Shown: positions 1 to 12,224 of the stretch, in pieces
How the letters are laid out: each line of letters opens with the position of its first letter
How positions within the stretch are numbered: the stretch's first letter is position 1
NCBI RefSeq assembly: GCF_000204055.1
Contig: NW_006768792.1
Coordinates: 124,001 to 188,000, forward strand
Direction of reading: 5' to 3'
DNA: 64,000 nt
Origin: Melampsora larici-populina 98AG31
Taxonomy: Eukaryota; Basidiomycota; Pucciniomycetes; Pucciniales; Melampsoraceae
Made by a program: the position numbers and the translations under genes
The notes under the pieces: model-generated
The model's input: only the letters and a program-made list of their open reading frames with translations
The model's database searches: none
Told to the model about the DNA's origin: nothing

Positions 1-1847
1 TAATAACTTTTGCTTTGACATCCAAATAAAGAGATTCAATCCGATTTGAATGTGAATGATGTCAAAGTGAAAATGAGTAATTGAAGACTAACAAATTGGA
101 GGAAATTGTTGATTTGTTCAGATCCAAGGTTTTCTTGTTTAATGAATGGTAGATACATAGTTGAGTTTAATAAGTTGAAACAATTCGGTTTGATGCATCT
201 GATAGTTACACAATTGAGATGTTTAGGGCTTAGATTGATGATTGATAATGTGCAGTAAGTAAGCTGAATTCAATCAACCTATTCTCGATCGATCAATTTC
301 GGTGAAGGTATACAAAGTCAACAAATCCCTATTCAAGAATTACGATTATCAAATGAACCTGTAAGTTTTGAAGCCAATTGAATATACTGACGTATGAGGG
401 CTGCTCATGTCCATGGAGCTAACTTTGAGAAAATCACAGGTTGGCCAAGAAGGTGAGTAGTGTCATCTTGGGTATCAAATTTTGTTTAGTGCCAACTGGC
501 AGAGAATCATAAGGCGATTGAAAGTAACTCTCCCAAAGCCGAAACTTTGGCTGGTCAAAACTCCAGTTTCCCCAGCTGAAACAAGGAGAATTTGTTTATT
601 TTGTTCGCATTTGTCGATTTTGTCGGAATCCATCGTTCTCCTTTAACATTAATGATGTTCCACTGTTTCTATGCCTTCTTTTATTGGGTCTTAGATAGCG
701 CCATGCTTTGGGTTGGGTAGCTTCCTTCCGGAAGCTTTGTCATATTTTTTTTGAATCGGCAAAAACTCAACGCCCGCCTGTTTTGGGGCATTACCCGAGG
801 TACTCGACTGACTCGAGCGCACCCAGCAAATATTTTGGTGAGTCGGACCTCAGGGGCTCCTTACGTGGACACCTTCCCACCGCACAGCCCATATTCTTCA
901 TGCTGTGAGCCCTTCACTTTCCAAAATAGAGTGATATTTTCATAAAAAACAATGCAAGGCCTATAGTAGGCAAATTGTTGTCAATTTCAAACCAAGGCCC
1001 AAAATGATCACTAGACCACAAAAGTTGTTGTAATCACTAGCCAATTGAAGTTCTGGAATGCTCTCACCAAGAGGACTCCATGCATATCTTTTTTGTTGTT
1101 TTCTTTTAAAAACAATAAAACCATACCAAGCCATCAAGTTTTTCAAGATATTTCCAAGGTTGGGATCTGCTCTCATTGAGAGCAATCCCTGCATATCTTT
1201 TTGAAGAAAAATAATGATTTTTTTTTCTGAAGAATTGATCTTCTTTGGTAATTGTATAGTGCTTATTGTTGAAAATAAGGAAATGTCAAACAGGATTGTG
1301 CTCCAAAGATTGTGAGTTGAAAAGCAAACTATGGAACATTCCAAAAAGCTATGGACACAGAGTCCTCAATCTCACAATTCCAAAACCAGTTTTGGAATTC
1401 AAAAAAGGTGAGTTTAGGCAGAGGAGATAGGCTTTGGAGATCTGATTTGATTTCCTTGTTTTCAGGGATAATCACTATATTTTATCTCCGTGAATCTGTG
1501 TCATAGAAAGTTGAGGAAGAGCACAACTTGCAGCCCAAGAGCTTGTTGACTTGGGACAGTAAACCAAGCTCGAGTCAACTGAGCAGTGAACAATTTCAAT
1601 GAAAAAATTGGAATCCAACCTGATTGAAATTACACATGACATGTGTAACAGATGTGCTGTTTATATCACTGCAAAGATGATGTCACTCTGCAGGGTGAAA
1701 AATGATTGAACCCCATGCACAAAATGATGAATAGTTCAGAATTAATGCAGGAAAATGCAGAATTGATGTATACTTAGGGCATGTTTACTTAGGGCATGTT
1801 CACTTAGTGGCGTGTTTGCTTAGTGTGGAGTTTGAGAAATCACATTA
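1..1847. other. Intergenic, no gene seen
   Basis: AT-rich DNA with no open frame showing protein-like composition or coherent splicing. Positions 1655-1760 resemble one arm of the foldback element at 3252-3439 (shared phrases TATCACTGCAAAGAT and GTGAAAAATGATTG), so this is probably a degraded copy. Around 1765-1830 a short phrase close to TTAGGGCATGTTYACTTAG is repeated, similar to the ends of the MITE family at 3052-3203 and 21484-21650. Confidence 0.5.
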
Positions 1848-2153
1848 GAGCACCCACTATGGTTGCGGTAACGAGGTGATTTATTGTAGCTTTACCGCTA
1901 AGTTACACACAGGTCCACTATGGGCCTGTTTTACATTGGCGGTCCCTACGACTGCATAAAATTTTGCATTGCGCTTGTTCAAATCTACGAAAGCTTAAAC
2001 CCTGATTTATCGTAGGAACCAGGTAAAGCAGACGGTAAATCATCCAATAGTGGATTTCGTGCGGTTACCAACTTTGGTAAAACACGCATGATCAAATTTC
2101 GCGCTCGGGAATGCAAAATCTACAATAGATCACCCTCATGATAGTGGGTGCTC
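1848..2153. mobile_element. Tourist-like MITE (PIF/Harbinger type), TSD TTA
   Basis: A 306 bp element with inverted ends GAGCACCCACTAT (left) and ATAGTGGGTGCTC (right). It is flanked by a direct TTA at 1845-1847 and 2154-2156, the target duplication expected for PIF/Harbinger. The interior has no coding capacity, so it would need a transposase from elsewhere. The ends differ from those of the autonomous Harbinger at 6965-12221, so that element is probably not its source. Confidence 0.85.
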
Positions 2154-3051
2154 TTATGAGCAAGCACTTTTCTACATGTAGAAAAGTGTGTTTTTTTAAA
2201 AACATGAAATTTGAAATTTTGTGGGAAATTGTGAAAGAAGCGGTCTTGAGTCGTTTGATTTGGATGCACTGATCACTTTTCATTCTCAAAGTGAAAGTGT
2301 TATGAGTTTGAGATTCCACCCTATTCCACCTCCATGGAACATCATCTCCTACATCATCACCAAAACCAAAATGATTGATCCCTTTACGGTTACCTAACCC
2401 AACACAATCACAAAAACTTACAACCAATGTGACAAATCAACTCTTCATTTTAACTGACTTTGCAAAGAATCAAGATTAGAAGATGGATTTCCAAATCCAT
2501 TATTGATTCATCAAGAATGATTGCATTTGAGTTTTTTTCATTTGATCAGATCACCATCTCAAGTACAAGAATTATATTGCATTTCTTGTAACATCTAATC
2601 CACATGATGTAGAACAAATCATCAATTAATTACCATCTCCAAATATATCCAATCTAGGTCCAGAACGCAGGCATGTTGTATAAACACCAGGTTAAGTTGA
2701 GAATGAGAATGGGAATGATCAACATAAGTTGAGTTGAGAATGACATTGATCAAGGATGGTGATGGACGATTGATTTTGAGAATAGTGGTGGATGATTGGT
2801 TTTGAGACCACTTGTGCAATGACTGGGGACTTGTGACAGATTTGAGGGGTTCCGTACAGTAGAAGGTACCTTGTACAATCTGATCAGAAAAAGTTTACAA
2901 AGCAGTCAACTGGCACAGGTCAAGAGAAGAAGAAACGTGATTTTTGTAGACAAGAATGTGCTAATAGTGAATTCTTAAAATGTCCCAATAAATTGCTTTT
3001 TATAAGCATTCTGTGATTTCTCAACATTCAAGAATGTCAATTTTCACAAAA

Positions 3052-3203
3052 AAGTGCTTAGGTGAACGTGGCCTTATCTCACCAGAAATCACATTCTGTG
3101 AATTCTTTAATGCAAAAATGAAACACACTCCACCAAACCAGTACTTTAAATTTGCAGAATACAATTTCTGACCAGAATTGGCTCAAGTGAACATGCCCTT
3201 GAT
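3052..3203. mobile_element. Foldback MITE, family A (older copy)
   Basis: Imperfect palindrome of about 150 bp. It contains the phrase CCAGAAATCACATTCTG near the left end and AATTTCTGACCAGAATTGG near the right, flanked by AGGTGAACGTGGCC and CAAGTGAACATGCCC. The same phrases in the same order occur at 21380-21650. No coding capacity. Confidence 0.6.
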
Positions 3204-3251
3204 GCATTTTTAATCATTTTGTGCCTTTGAAAACACATCATATTTGCAGTG

Positions 3252-3439
3252 TATCACTGCGAAGATAATGCATTTCTCCGAGGTGAAAAATGATTACATT
3301 TAATGAACAAAATGATTAACAATGCAGAATTAATGCAGAAAAATGCAGACTTAATGCAGACTTAATGCACTTTTAATCATTTTGTACATTAAATGTAATC
3401 ATTTTTTGCCTTGGAGAAATACATTATCTTTGCAGTGTA
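3252..3439. mobile_element. Long-arm foldback MITE
   Basis: About 188 bp that is almost entirely inverted repeat. The left arm (3252-3325) and the reverse complement of the right arm (3365-3439) share TATCACTGCRAAGATAATG and AAAAATGATTACATTTAATG with few mismatches. The loop holds repeated AATGCAGA phrases. Transcribed, it would fold into a long hairpin. A single related arm lies at 1655-1760. Confidence 0.7.
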
Positions 3440-3871
3440 TGTTGGTATGAGTCCATATGTATTCCATACCAAGGTCATTGCACAGATGACTGCAAGTCAT
3501 CCTCACTCGAGCTGTGATCCAGTGACAATCCGGTGAATCCTGGCTTGCCCAAACCCCAAGCTAACTGATATGGCTATCCATCCCTTAGGGAAATTGGTCA
3601 TGTTTCCAGAGCCTGTAGGGGTACAGGGTATTCCATTCAGTAGAGTGGTAGAATTCACAGGTGCAGACTGAAGTTTCACAGCTCTGACAGGTGAAGTGTG
3701 GTAGCAAGGTAGAGGACACCTCAGAAGAAAGCATAAAGAATTTTCACTTCTCCTTCTATGCACCCTTCTGAACTTGCAGTTACAATCAAGGATTTGTCAA
3801 GTCTTTTCCTCTCTCTGATTCTCTTTGCTCTCATATTTAGTTTTAAAAGTCCCACCCACCGTCCCAGGGTT

Positions 3872-3919
3872 GAGGAGTCAGTCCTCCTCAGGCCTGAGGA
3901 GTCAGTCCTCCTCAGGCCT
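3872..3919. repeat. Two perfect 24 bp tandem units
   Basis: Two identical copies of a 24 bp unit (GAGGAGTCAGTCCTCC followed by TCAGGCCT). Each unit contains the short inverted repeat GAGGA/TCCTC. No gene context. Confidence 0.9.
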
Positions 3920-4298
3920 ACTCTTGTCCCCAGAGCCTGAGGTTATCAATTACAGCAAGAATACACATTCCCTCTAGATTTATTACCTTTGCCCCTCACA
4001 CCACACATAGTAAGATGTTAACCTTGTAAGAGGCTATGTTTTACTGTGGTAGAATGGGCCTGATGAGCATTGACAGATGTGATGAACTTACAGAGGGATT
4101 CCATCTAGGGTTACATAAAAGAAATCATATGTAATTGAGACTCTGAGAGTCACCTTACTTGACACCACTCTATGTATGAATGAATACCCAATCAGATTTT
4201 TTTCAAGAATCCACATGTCCAACATCTGATCCAGTGGATAACTGGATATCTGGTGTTCCGTTCCAGATATTGTTTTTCCTTTTTTCATTTTTTCCAAC

Positions 4299-4375
4299 TC
4301 ACTTGATCATCAGCTCTATCAAATTGATCTCACTCGATCATCAGCTCTATCAAATCAATCTCACTCAATCACAAG
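4299..4375. repeat. Short direct repeats of about 33 bp
   Basis: Roughly two and a third copies of a unit containing GATCATCAGCTCTATCAAAT, differing at a few transitions. The surrounding 3440-5550 has no supported gene. Position 4553-4590 carries a GGGCACCCC..ACTTAACCAAGTCCC phrase shared with foldback elements at 13085-13165 and 49498-49607. Confidence 0.7.
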
Positions 4376-5550
4376 CTTGCTCAATCATCAGAATAATTCA
4401 AACAAAGGCAGAAGGGCTGAGCCTTGACAAGATTCAAGCAAACTCACCCTCTATGATCACCTGGGGAATTGACAAGATTCAATTTCTCCATTTGATCTGG
4501 TTGCAATTTTCTTGATTTCAACATTAACACAGCCCCCAACTAATAGTCACTGGCAGGCCAGGGCACCCCAAAACTTAACCAAGTCCCTGGCAAAACACCC
4601 AAGGCATGAGGTAGATATTTACTGCTAAAAGCAGAATTCTTGCCTGAGAAGTGAGCTGTATTTACAATATGAAAAAGTAAAAGCCACTCACATGGGTTTG
4701 GTCCATTGGTGAAATGCTCCACTTGGCAAGTTGAAACTCCTTTTTTCACCTGCTTTTGTAACTTTTGCATTTCATGGTTCCCTTCTTTCTTTTTTGGTTC
4801 TCCATTGTTACCCCTTAAATCCTCTGCTTTGGCTGTTTGCCCTCTTATGATTTTGGGTATGACTTCTTTTTGCTTTTGATGCTTATTGGCTTTTCACACA
4901 CTTTGATCATTTTCCTTTGTCTTGGATTATCTTGGCCTTCTGGGATTTATTACCACCTGGAAATTACTTGGTGATGCTTTTTGTCCTCTTTTCCATTTTT
5001 GTCTTCTTTATGTCAAGTCCTGTATTTGCCATTTGCAATTGTACTGACTTGCTTTTTAACCAGACCAATTTTTTGTCCTCAGGTATGACTTCTTTTTTGA
5101 TTTTAATGCTGAATCACTTTTCACATACTCTGATTGTTTTTCATCCTTCCTCCATTTATATGATTGGCTTGCTTTGATGACGGACATCAAATAAATGCTA
5201 CCTATTTTGCTTTTCCAGTGAAAATTTTCATCTACCACCAATGCTTTGTTTGAACCACATCTGACTCCCGTCTTCGTTTCTTTTGGTGTTTCATCATTGT
5301 CATTGATTTTCAGCCTAGGTTGATTTTGATCAACAAATCCTATAAATGATCTTCCTTTCTCCTACAATTTTATTAATACTTGAATCCCGCATAATGCTAC
5401 CATGATTCTGAGCTGAGGAGATCACAAAGTGCCCATTTTTTGAATTCTGAGAAATGAGCAACTATGGCAAGCAGTGAATCCTAAATTGTTGTAACAATGA
5501 GAGTTGGGAACTTGTATGTTTCACAATTGAGCTGTGGTGGGAATACCCGC

Positions 5551-6964
5551 TGTGGTGATCAATTTATGGGATCAATTAAAAAATTCACAATTAGCAGTTT
5601 ACCAGTTTATTAGAAGGATTTAGCAGGACAGAAAATTTGAAATGGAGGTTTTTTGATCAATTGAAGCTCTTGTAGGCTTATGTATTGGTCATCAGGATAA
5701 CATTACATCATTATATTTCACATTAATTATTAAGATCATTATAGTTTATTCACAAACTTATTACAAAAAGAAAGAAAGAAAAACATAAGAAAAATTTGAA
5801 AATATAGGTACATAGGTTGGGAAACGGTTTTTAGGGTAGTAAAAATAAGGTTATGGGTATTATGAGGTTAGAATATGAAAGAACAACATTCTATTATACT
5901 ATGACAATTTTAATCTTGAAGGTTGATAAGAAGAAACAGAAGTTATTAGAGAAAAGGCACTTTTTCAAAGTTGGTAAACAAGGGGTACACATGTAGTTTG
6001 GTTATGTAATAGTGGTAGTAATGGAATTTAAGGTTTCCAAGAGGATTTTCCGGGATTTTTAAGGTTATAGAAGATGATGTCATATTACATGAGCAAGAAA
6101 AAGAGAGTAGCAGCTGTGAAAAGTGGAGAAAATGGGCAAATTTTGTCAAAAATGAAGGTTTTCAGCTTATTACATATGTCAAATGACGTCAGATTAGGTT
6201 GGTAGATGGCTCATTCAACGCAGAAGAGTGGATTACATAATTTACAAGCTTTAAATTAATAGTAGCAGAGGTGTATGAAAAAAGTTATAAGGCAAATAAA
6301 GAATTGGTGTGAATCTCGAATTTACAGTCACAAGTCAACATGTAATGCTCAAAACCTTAACTTCACAGCTCAATATCTTACTCATCACTCATCAGAAATA
6401 GGTCATATGAGGGTGATAAATGATTATTAACACGAGTGCTACAAGATGCACTTTAGTAATCAAAAATTGGACCTCATCTGAAAAAATTTGTAATCTCAAA
6501 ATTTGGTTTTCAGCTAGTTTACAAGGAAAAAAATCACCTGTATTCATCATAAGAAGTGCTATACATCATATTATTGCGTCATTGATCACTTTTGGCTATG
6601 AAAATTACATCATTTATCAGTAACAAAATCATTACATTGCGTCATCATAGGGTTTTTAGGGATTTCTGGGCGGATTTGATTGGTTTTGAGGCTGTTGACC
6701 CTTGTAAAAGTTGGAGTACATTGTTATATATACTTTGAGAGGATCCTGGGACTGTTGTTCCCCTTTTTTTTCTTTATCATCTACGCAGTTATTATTTTGT
6801 TTATCATTATAAACTTATTTTAATAGTACCTGGTCACTTAAATACGCCCTTTATTATAGCTATAAAGACAAATTTACTTTAGTTTTATAGTCAAAAAGAC
6901 TCATTGGGAATAATATCAATAAAGATATTGCTTATTTCTTCAGTTATCATTTGGGAATAACACT
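5551..6964. mobile_element. Copia-type LTR, left part, split by Harbinger
   Basis: Starts near TGTGGTGATCAATTT and runs with recognisable similarity to the solo LTR at 29014-30779 (for example 6300-6960 against 29860-30570: shared phrases about a TTGTTCCCC block, an AGTACT..TCACT block and a GGAATAACACTA block). The match stops at 6964 and resumes at 12225, so this is one LTR divided by the Harbinger element. No internal retrotransposon sequence is joined to it, suggesting a solo LTR. The exact left boundary is uncertain (another TGTGGTGG lies at 5533). Confidence 0.7.
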
Positions 6965-7440
6965 AGGGCAGTTCAAGTAGCCATTTTACAACCAAATTTA
7001 GAACTTCAACTTTTGTACGGTTCCTCAAAATTTTATGTAAAATTTTAAGGCCGCAAGCCAGCTCTAGAGCTGGCTCGCGGTTTTACGATGTGACCTTTGG
7101 CCTTATAAATTTAACAGCATTTGCCTGCTTCCAGAAAAACAATAGTAAAAAAAGTTGTACCTTTTTTTTTTGCTGCGTTTGTCCCTTGTTTGAACTTGTT
7201 TTTTTGGAGCAGATTATTTAATTATTGATTTTTTTCCTTCTGAACCTGGTTTACTGGCTGCAAACGAGGGCTATTACCTCGGATCGTGGACCGTCGGGGT
7301 CCTCAAGATACCAGGTTTGGATGGTCTGGTTGCTCGTCCGGTTTGTCAACATCATTGCTGCAGGGTTTGTATCATCCATTTGGCTTGCTTTGCCGATTTG
7401 ATTCGGAACAGAAGGGCACGGGTACATGGTTATCTCAAGT

Positions 7441-7510
7441 TGCGGTATCTCAACAAGCTTTCTTATCATCGATTTGGCGGTATCTCCACAAGGTTTCTTA
7501 TCATCAATAT
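7441..7510. repeat. Tandem duplication in the Harbinger leader
   Basis: The phrase GCGGTATCTC..ACAAG.TTTCTTATCATC occurs twice in tandem. A second small array, CAGCTCTCTTGAATCTCA, lies at 7815-7870. Both are between the left end and the accessory gene, with no evident coding role. Confidence 0.6.
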
Positions 7511-7774
7511 CACATTTCTTTGCGGGTTCTACACGGCACGGTTATCAACGCTTCGGTCATCTCTTCAGGTCTCTCAGTGCTGACTCATCAGGCCATTCAT
7601 CACGCTTCTTTGGATTAATATTGGGACTTGAAATCGTATGATCTCGGCCTCAGTTTGGACCTCTCAAAAACAGGTCAAGTAACGCGCAAAGGTGGATTTC
7701 CGATCGGTCGACTGCTTGTTTGTCGTCTTAACCGAACGGCCAAAGCTTTCAGACTCCTCATCAGATTCATTTCT

Positions 7775-7782
7775 TATATAAG
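7775..7782 (+). promoter_or_regulatory. Possible TATA box of Harbinger accessory gene
   Basis: TATATAAG about 330 bp upstream of the chosen start at 8114, in an otherwise less A/T-biased stretch. The distance would leave a long leader, so this is only a suggestion. Confidence 0.3.
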
Positions 7783-8113
7783 CTTGTTCACTGGTCAAGT
7801 AGAACATTTGAATTGCTCTCTTGAATCTCATCACAGCTCTCTTGAATCTCACAGCTCTCTTAAATCGCACATCCCAACAGTAATTTTGGCATTATAATTC
7901 CCATTCTCGCTTATCCTTGTTGCTTGCTCCACTCGCCCTTGAATCGATTGATCCCTTGCTCGCGTTGGCCACTTAGTCACTGTCTTGCATGTAGGTCTTT
8001 TTCTTCTCATCTGATTCTTTGGCCTGTACACATCAACTGTTCACCTGATTTCCGGCGGTGTTACTTTATATTTGATACTTTAGTTGTTTCCTGCTCAATA
8101 TCAATCATCTGGA

Positions 8114-9705
8114 ATGCGTAACTCACCAAAGAGCTCACCAAAACCTTCTCAAAACGGAAACCGTCGCCCCCGCCAAACCAAAGCGCAAATCGCTGCTGAT
8201 TTAGCCCTATCTGGACATGTGGTTGGCTCGAGACCTACTCCGGCTGCTGTGAAAAGATCCCGACTTGCAGCGAAGAAACGCGCGGAAAAAGAAGCCTCGG
8301 TAACTAGCATCAAACGTTCTACGAGCGACAGCCCACCTTTTGACTTAGTCGACTACAAGACCATCCTTGCTTATCTCGCCAAACCGAATGTCCTCAATTC
8401 TCTGTTCGGTGGTGGCAGCCAAACCAAGGTCACTGGTTTGCCAATGAGCCCAAAGACCTTGTTGAACACCCTGGCAATCAAACTCAACAATAACTACAAT
8501 GAACGTTACAACTCCACCGACATGCACTTGACTGGCAGGACTCTGCTTCTTCGCCTTCGAAGATACAAAGGCAAGTATCAATCCGCGAAATCCCTGAGTT
8601 TGAAGACTGGCGCTGGACTGGAGCCCAAGCACCACGCTCGTGGCATTCATAGCATGGAGGCACTTTTGGAGTCAATGTGCCCCTGCTATCCTGAAATGGA
8701 TGCGCTGTTTCGTGATAAAGGCAACGTAAATCCCTTTGGAATTCTTGATTCTGGACTCGGCTCTCAGGATGGCGATGACTCCGCAATGGATAGCGATGGA
8801 GATCTCACCGATGGGCTTGACCCTGGTAAGCTTATTTTCATCTTTAACACAAGATGAATGTTATACTGACAACTGAATTTCTTGCCCTCAAAGGCCCTGA
8901 TGTCCAGAGTGCATTGGACCGTGCTGATCGTAAGAAATATGTGCCATTATCTCCGACCCCGGAGGCTCCTTCTTTGGAAAGAACGCTAGGAACTCCTGAA
9001 GCACTCAACAATCATTATCGCAGTTTTCTTGACCTTGAGAATGATATCAATTCGCTTCCGCCTACTCCGAAAGGCCAAAACGATCCCAAGGACAACATAC
9101 CCAGCCCTGTCCTTCAGCCCATCCATTCAAGTGCTGACATCGGTCATGTAGTTACGTCCACATCTCACGCAAAGCCCTCCGGAAAGCGAGCCAAGAGAGC
9201 TGGGAAATATGATCTCACTGCGGAGGAACGAGCATTGGACTCCAGTTCAGAAGATGAACCCGATGCCTTACCCGTGACCAAGACTCAAGCAACGGCCAGA
9301 AGTGCTAACCGAACCGTCCGCGCGCCTCTATCTCGACGTGGTCTGGACCCACTACCCTCCATCGACCCATCAAATGTGCATGTGAAGGATCACAAGAATG
9401 CCCTGGCTTCAGCGATTCAACAGGCCAACGATGCAAAGATGGAGGTTTTTGCAAAGGCTCAACAATCGCGCGAGCAAATAGACCAAGCCCGAATCAAGGT
9501 AGACAAAGCTCACATCCAAGCTGATTTAGAAGATCGGAAATCGACTCTCAGCTGGACCAAAGAACGCTATTTCCTTGACCGTGAAGAGCAACGCGAAATG
9601 GACTCCAAGCGATTGGCCCAAGAGACCCGAAAGGAAAGGAAGGCTTTCTGTGAGCGATTGGTTTTGGAAGGTAAAACTCCGCAAGAACTTGAAGCTTACC
9701 TTTGA
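8114..9705 (+). CDS. Harbinger accessory protein with Myb/SANT-like domain
   Basis: Two exons, 8114-8825 and 8894-9705, joined across a 68 bp GT-AG intron in phase 1, giving about 507 residues. The N-terminus is basic with KR clusters (nuclear-localisation-like). Roughly residues 80-180 carry a trihelix/Myb-SANT-like pattern ending YKGKYQSAKSL..KTGAGLE, the form seen in DNA-binding accessory proteins of PIF/Harbinger elements. An acidic, low-complexity middle follows, then a charged coiled-coil C-terminus (about 410-500) rich in Q, K and E. In this superfamily the partner helps the transposase enter the nucleus and bind the ends. The start at 8114 is preferred over the in-frame ATG at 8084 because the extra ten residues look like leader. 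The frame is fully open, in contrast to the damaged transposase. Confidence 0.7.
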
Positions 9706-10522
9706 CTTATTTACCCGGCCGAAGAAAATGGGTTAGTATGCACTTTTCTCTCTTCATCCCGTAACTCACACTGAATGCCATGTTTATAATCTTCTGTTCT
9801 AGGAATACCATCTAATACACCAGCGTTTGACCTCCATGCCTCGCCTGTGTTTTTGCGTTCAGTCGTCTGTCATTTGTTATCAGTGAATTATATGTACACA
9901 GCTACATACTTCCTTTGATTGTACCAGTCGTCTTTTTGTGATTGTGCCAGTCGTCTACCAGTCGTCTTATCTGTAATCAGTCCTCTTTGTACGCAGCTAG
10001 TCCAACGTGCAGCTATTTAAACATGTATTTCAATGTCAATTTAAGCAATGACATTGAAATTAATCCTTCATGATGCCTGTGCCGTTGAGCGAATTATTCT
10101 TGAAGTAATCAGATCATGACTTCGATAGATTTTTTTTTCTTCATTCGATTTCTGAACTTATTCAGAAATTGACTTTGAGATGATCTCATTCAAAATTTGA
10201 ATCTATTAAAATCCAACAAACAAACTCAAACAAACAAACAAAAAGGTCCTTGCACCAACTCGATGATGTTGAACTCGTGCGGGACTGAATAGATTGAATT
10301 GCACAATAACATATACCAAAAACAAAACACTAGTAACGAACACAAGTTGTTAGAACACAAGGTACAAACAACAAGATTAAAGGACCACTAAATCTCAAGA
10401 TGTCAAAAGGAAACACTAAAGTATACATATCATTTGTAAAGAAAAGAAACAGAACACTGGGATAGCCGCTAGGATACAATTGGGAGGCCGCCGCTCTGCC
10501 AGTTATAGGCAACCGTGTGGTC
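9706..10522. other. Gap between the two Harbinger genes
   Basis: No gene. Positions 9859-9985 contain four copies of CAGTCGTCT or close variants. The gap contains the convergent 3' ends of both transposon genes. Confidence 0.5.
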
Positions 10523-11867
10523 TCAAACATGTTCTCTTTTCGCCCTGCCCCTTTCAATGACATCCAAGTCCTGCACTGCCCCTCCGCGTCGATGAATTCC
10601 CGCGTCCCCGGGCTCCCTCAAAAGCCTATCGTAGTCATCATCATTCCACGCATTGCCTAAGTCTGCAAGCATATTATGTAAGATGAGGCAGCAGCGGATC
10701 CATCTTAGAATGTGATACATATCACTGCGACTATTCAAAGATAATCGTAACCCCTGAAGTGATGCCCATCTTGATTTGAGTATCCCAATGCAATGCTTGT
10801 TTCGCACTCGAGCTTTCGCTATGCACCAATTAAAATCTTTGTTTCTTTCGAAATCGGCGGCTTGACCTTTGTAAGAGGGGACCACAGTTTCTGAAGGGAT
10901 GTATGCTGAATCTGCTACAATGTATTCATCTACAAACAAAAGCAATAACATCAGATTTCAATATCACAAGTAAACCGGTAATTTGAAAGGGCCTACCTTT
11001 ATCAAAATACTTTTCCGGCTGAATCGCGATTTCAGTTTTTGAATACACGGTGCTATCACAGCACGAACCCGGCCACCCAGCATAAGCATAGGTGATTCTT
11101 CTGTCGCAATAACAAACAATCTGCACGTTGAGCAAATATCAATGCTTGCGGTCGAAAAAGACCTCTCCATCGCGACCAGGTCGCTGGAACAGCGGGATAG
11201 TTGTGCCGTCGACGAAGCCCACGCACCCCGGAAATCCATCTCGTTCAAGCACCTTTGAGATTGCTTTGCGTCGGTTTGCATTTGGCCACGACAGATAATG
11301 AGCTCCAACATCCAAGATAGCCGTAATAACCCGTCTGGTACAATTGATTACAGATCCCCTGCCAACTTTATAATTGCGTGCAAATCTTCCAACAGAGGCC
11401 CCGTTCCCGTTGCTGCCAAGACGCTCCAGCGTGATCGCAAGTTGTTTCTCAACTGGCGGCTGTGGATTGTTGCCAGTGGAGACGAAGATGGAATGAGAGC
11501 GAATCATGTTTAGTAAAGCTTGAAACCCTTCCGGTGTTGTTCGCATAGCCTGCCGGAAGTCGGTGCTGCGGCTTCGCAGCATGTCTCGAAGGTCAAAGGC
11601 CGTAGGTAGAGGAGTCCGTAATTGCTCGTTAAGGTAACGTCTCGAGGTGACCTGCCTGAGCAGGTCACCCCACTGCTGTTCTGCGTCAAAAAGCTCGTCG
11701 TACAAGCTGGACAACTCTGGATCGCCACGGAAGAGAATTTCGCCTTCTGTAGGGTTTTCGGGATCAGGAGATGTTCCAGGGATGCGTATCTCTGAGGTCG
11801 TGTGGGCGAAAAGATAGATATCGGTGAGGCCACATAGGGCAGAAACTCTGTCGGATATGCGAGGCAT
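10523..11867 (-). pseudogene. PIF/Harbinger DDE transposase, inactivated
   Basis: Exon 1 is 11867-10997 and exon 2 is 10929-10523 (intron 67 bp, phase 1), together about 425 codons. DDE-type nuclease signs: FVDGTTIPLF holds the first Asp, AGWPGSCCDSTVY the second, and LHNMLADLGNAW is the typical C-terminal signature. Two lesions are visible. Codon 243 is an in-frame TGA (11139-11141), just after FFDRKH. In the motif before GILKSRW, where the family has its catalytic Glu, the codon is AAG (Lys). Both can arise by a single CpG transition. An in-frame ATG farther upstream (11990) would add 41 residues, but 11867 gives a more usual N-terminus. It acts on the inverted ends at 6965 and 12221. Confidence 0.85.
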
Positions 11868-12224
11868 TCTTTGGAAAAAGGACTCAAAAGAACAAATAAT
11901 GAAAGAGGGTGATTGTTTGGGGATGATGATCGTGGGTAACAGCTTGAAAGTGTAGTGAGAGATGGGGAGCTGATGCCCCATGTTTCTCATCGTTCCAGTA
12001 CAACGAAAAAAAATTCAAAAGAAAAAAGAACCGTTGAACAAAGGTTGGAGCAAAAAAAAAGAGGAGACAAGGTGTTGTACCTTCTTTTAAAAGGCCATAA
12101 ACCGACACTTTGGAGACCGTTCACGCGACCGCGAACGGAGTTTTTAATGATCTCGCACCCTTAAAATACAAGATCGGGGCTGTACGTCAGGCCATTCGCA
12201 AAACGCATCTTGAACCGCCCTACT

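Larger units (their letters stand above)
6965..12221. mobile_element. PIF/Harbinger DNA transposon (5.26 kb)
   Basis: Imperfect inverted ends AGGGCAGTTCAAG (6965) and, read from the right, AGGGCGGTTCAAG (12221 inward). Flanking ACT at 6962-6964 and 12222-12224 fits a 3 bp duplication, although a 2 bp TA reading is also possible. Removing the element rejoins an LTR in a way that matches the homologous LTR at 29014-30779. It carries two genes in convergent orientation, the Myb/SANT-like accessory protein (8114-9705, plus) and a DDE transposase (minus), the usual two-gene layout of this superfamily. Transposase defects suggest it is no longer autonomous. Confidence 0.85.

Noticed and set aside
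961..2819. Several minus-strand open frames of 65-127 codons
   Set aside because: They cross MITE sequence or AT-rich DNA, have no splice partners, and their composition tracks base content rather than a protein family.
4180..5177. Plus-strand hydrophobic frames resembling membrane proteins
   Set aside because: Low-complexity T-rich DNA gives Phe/Leu-rich frames by chance; no motif, no splice structure, and part is tandem repeat.
7286..8031. Overlapping open frames in several phases upstream of 8114
   Set aside because: They fall inside the Harbinger leader, overlap one another, and owe their length to short tandem repeats.
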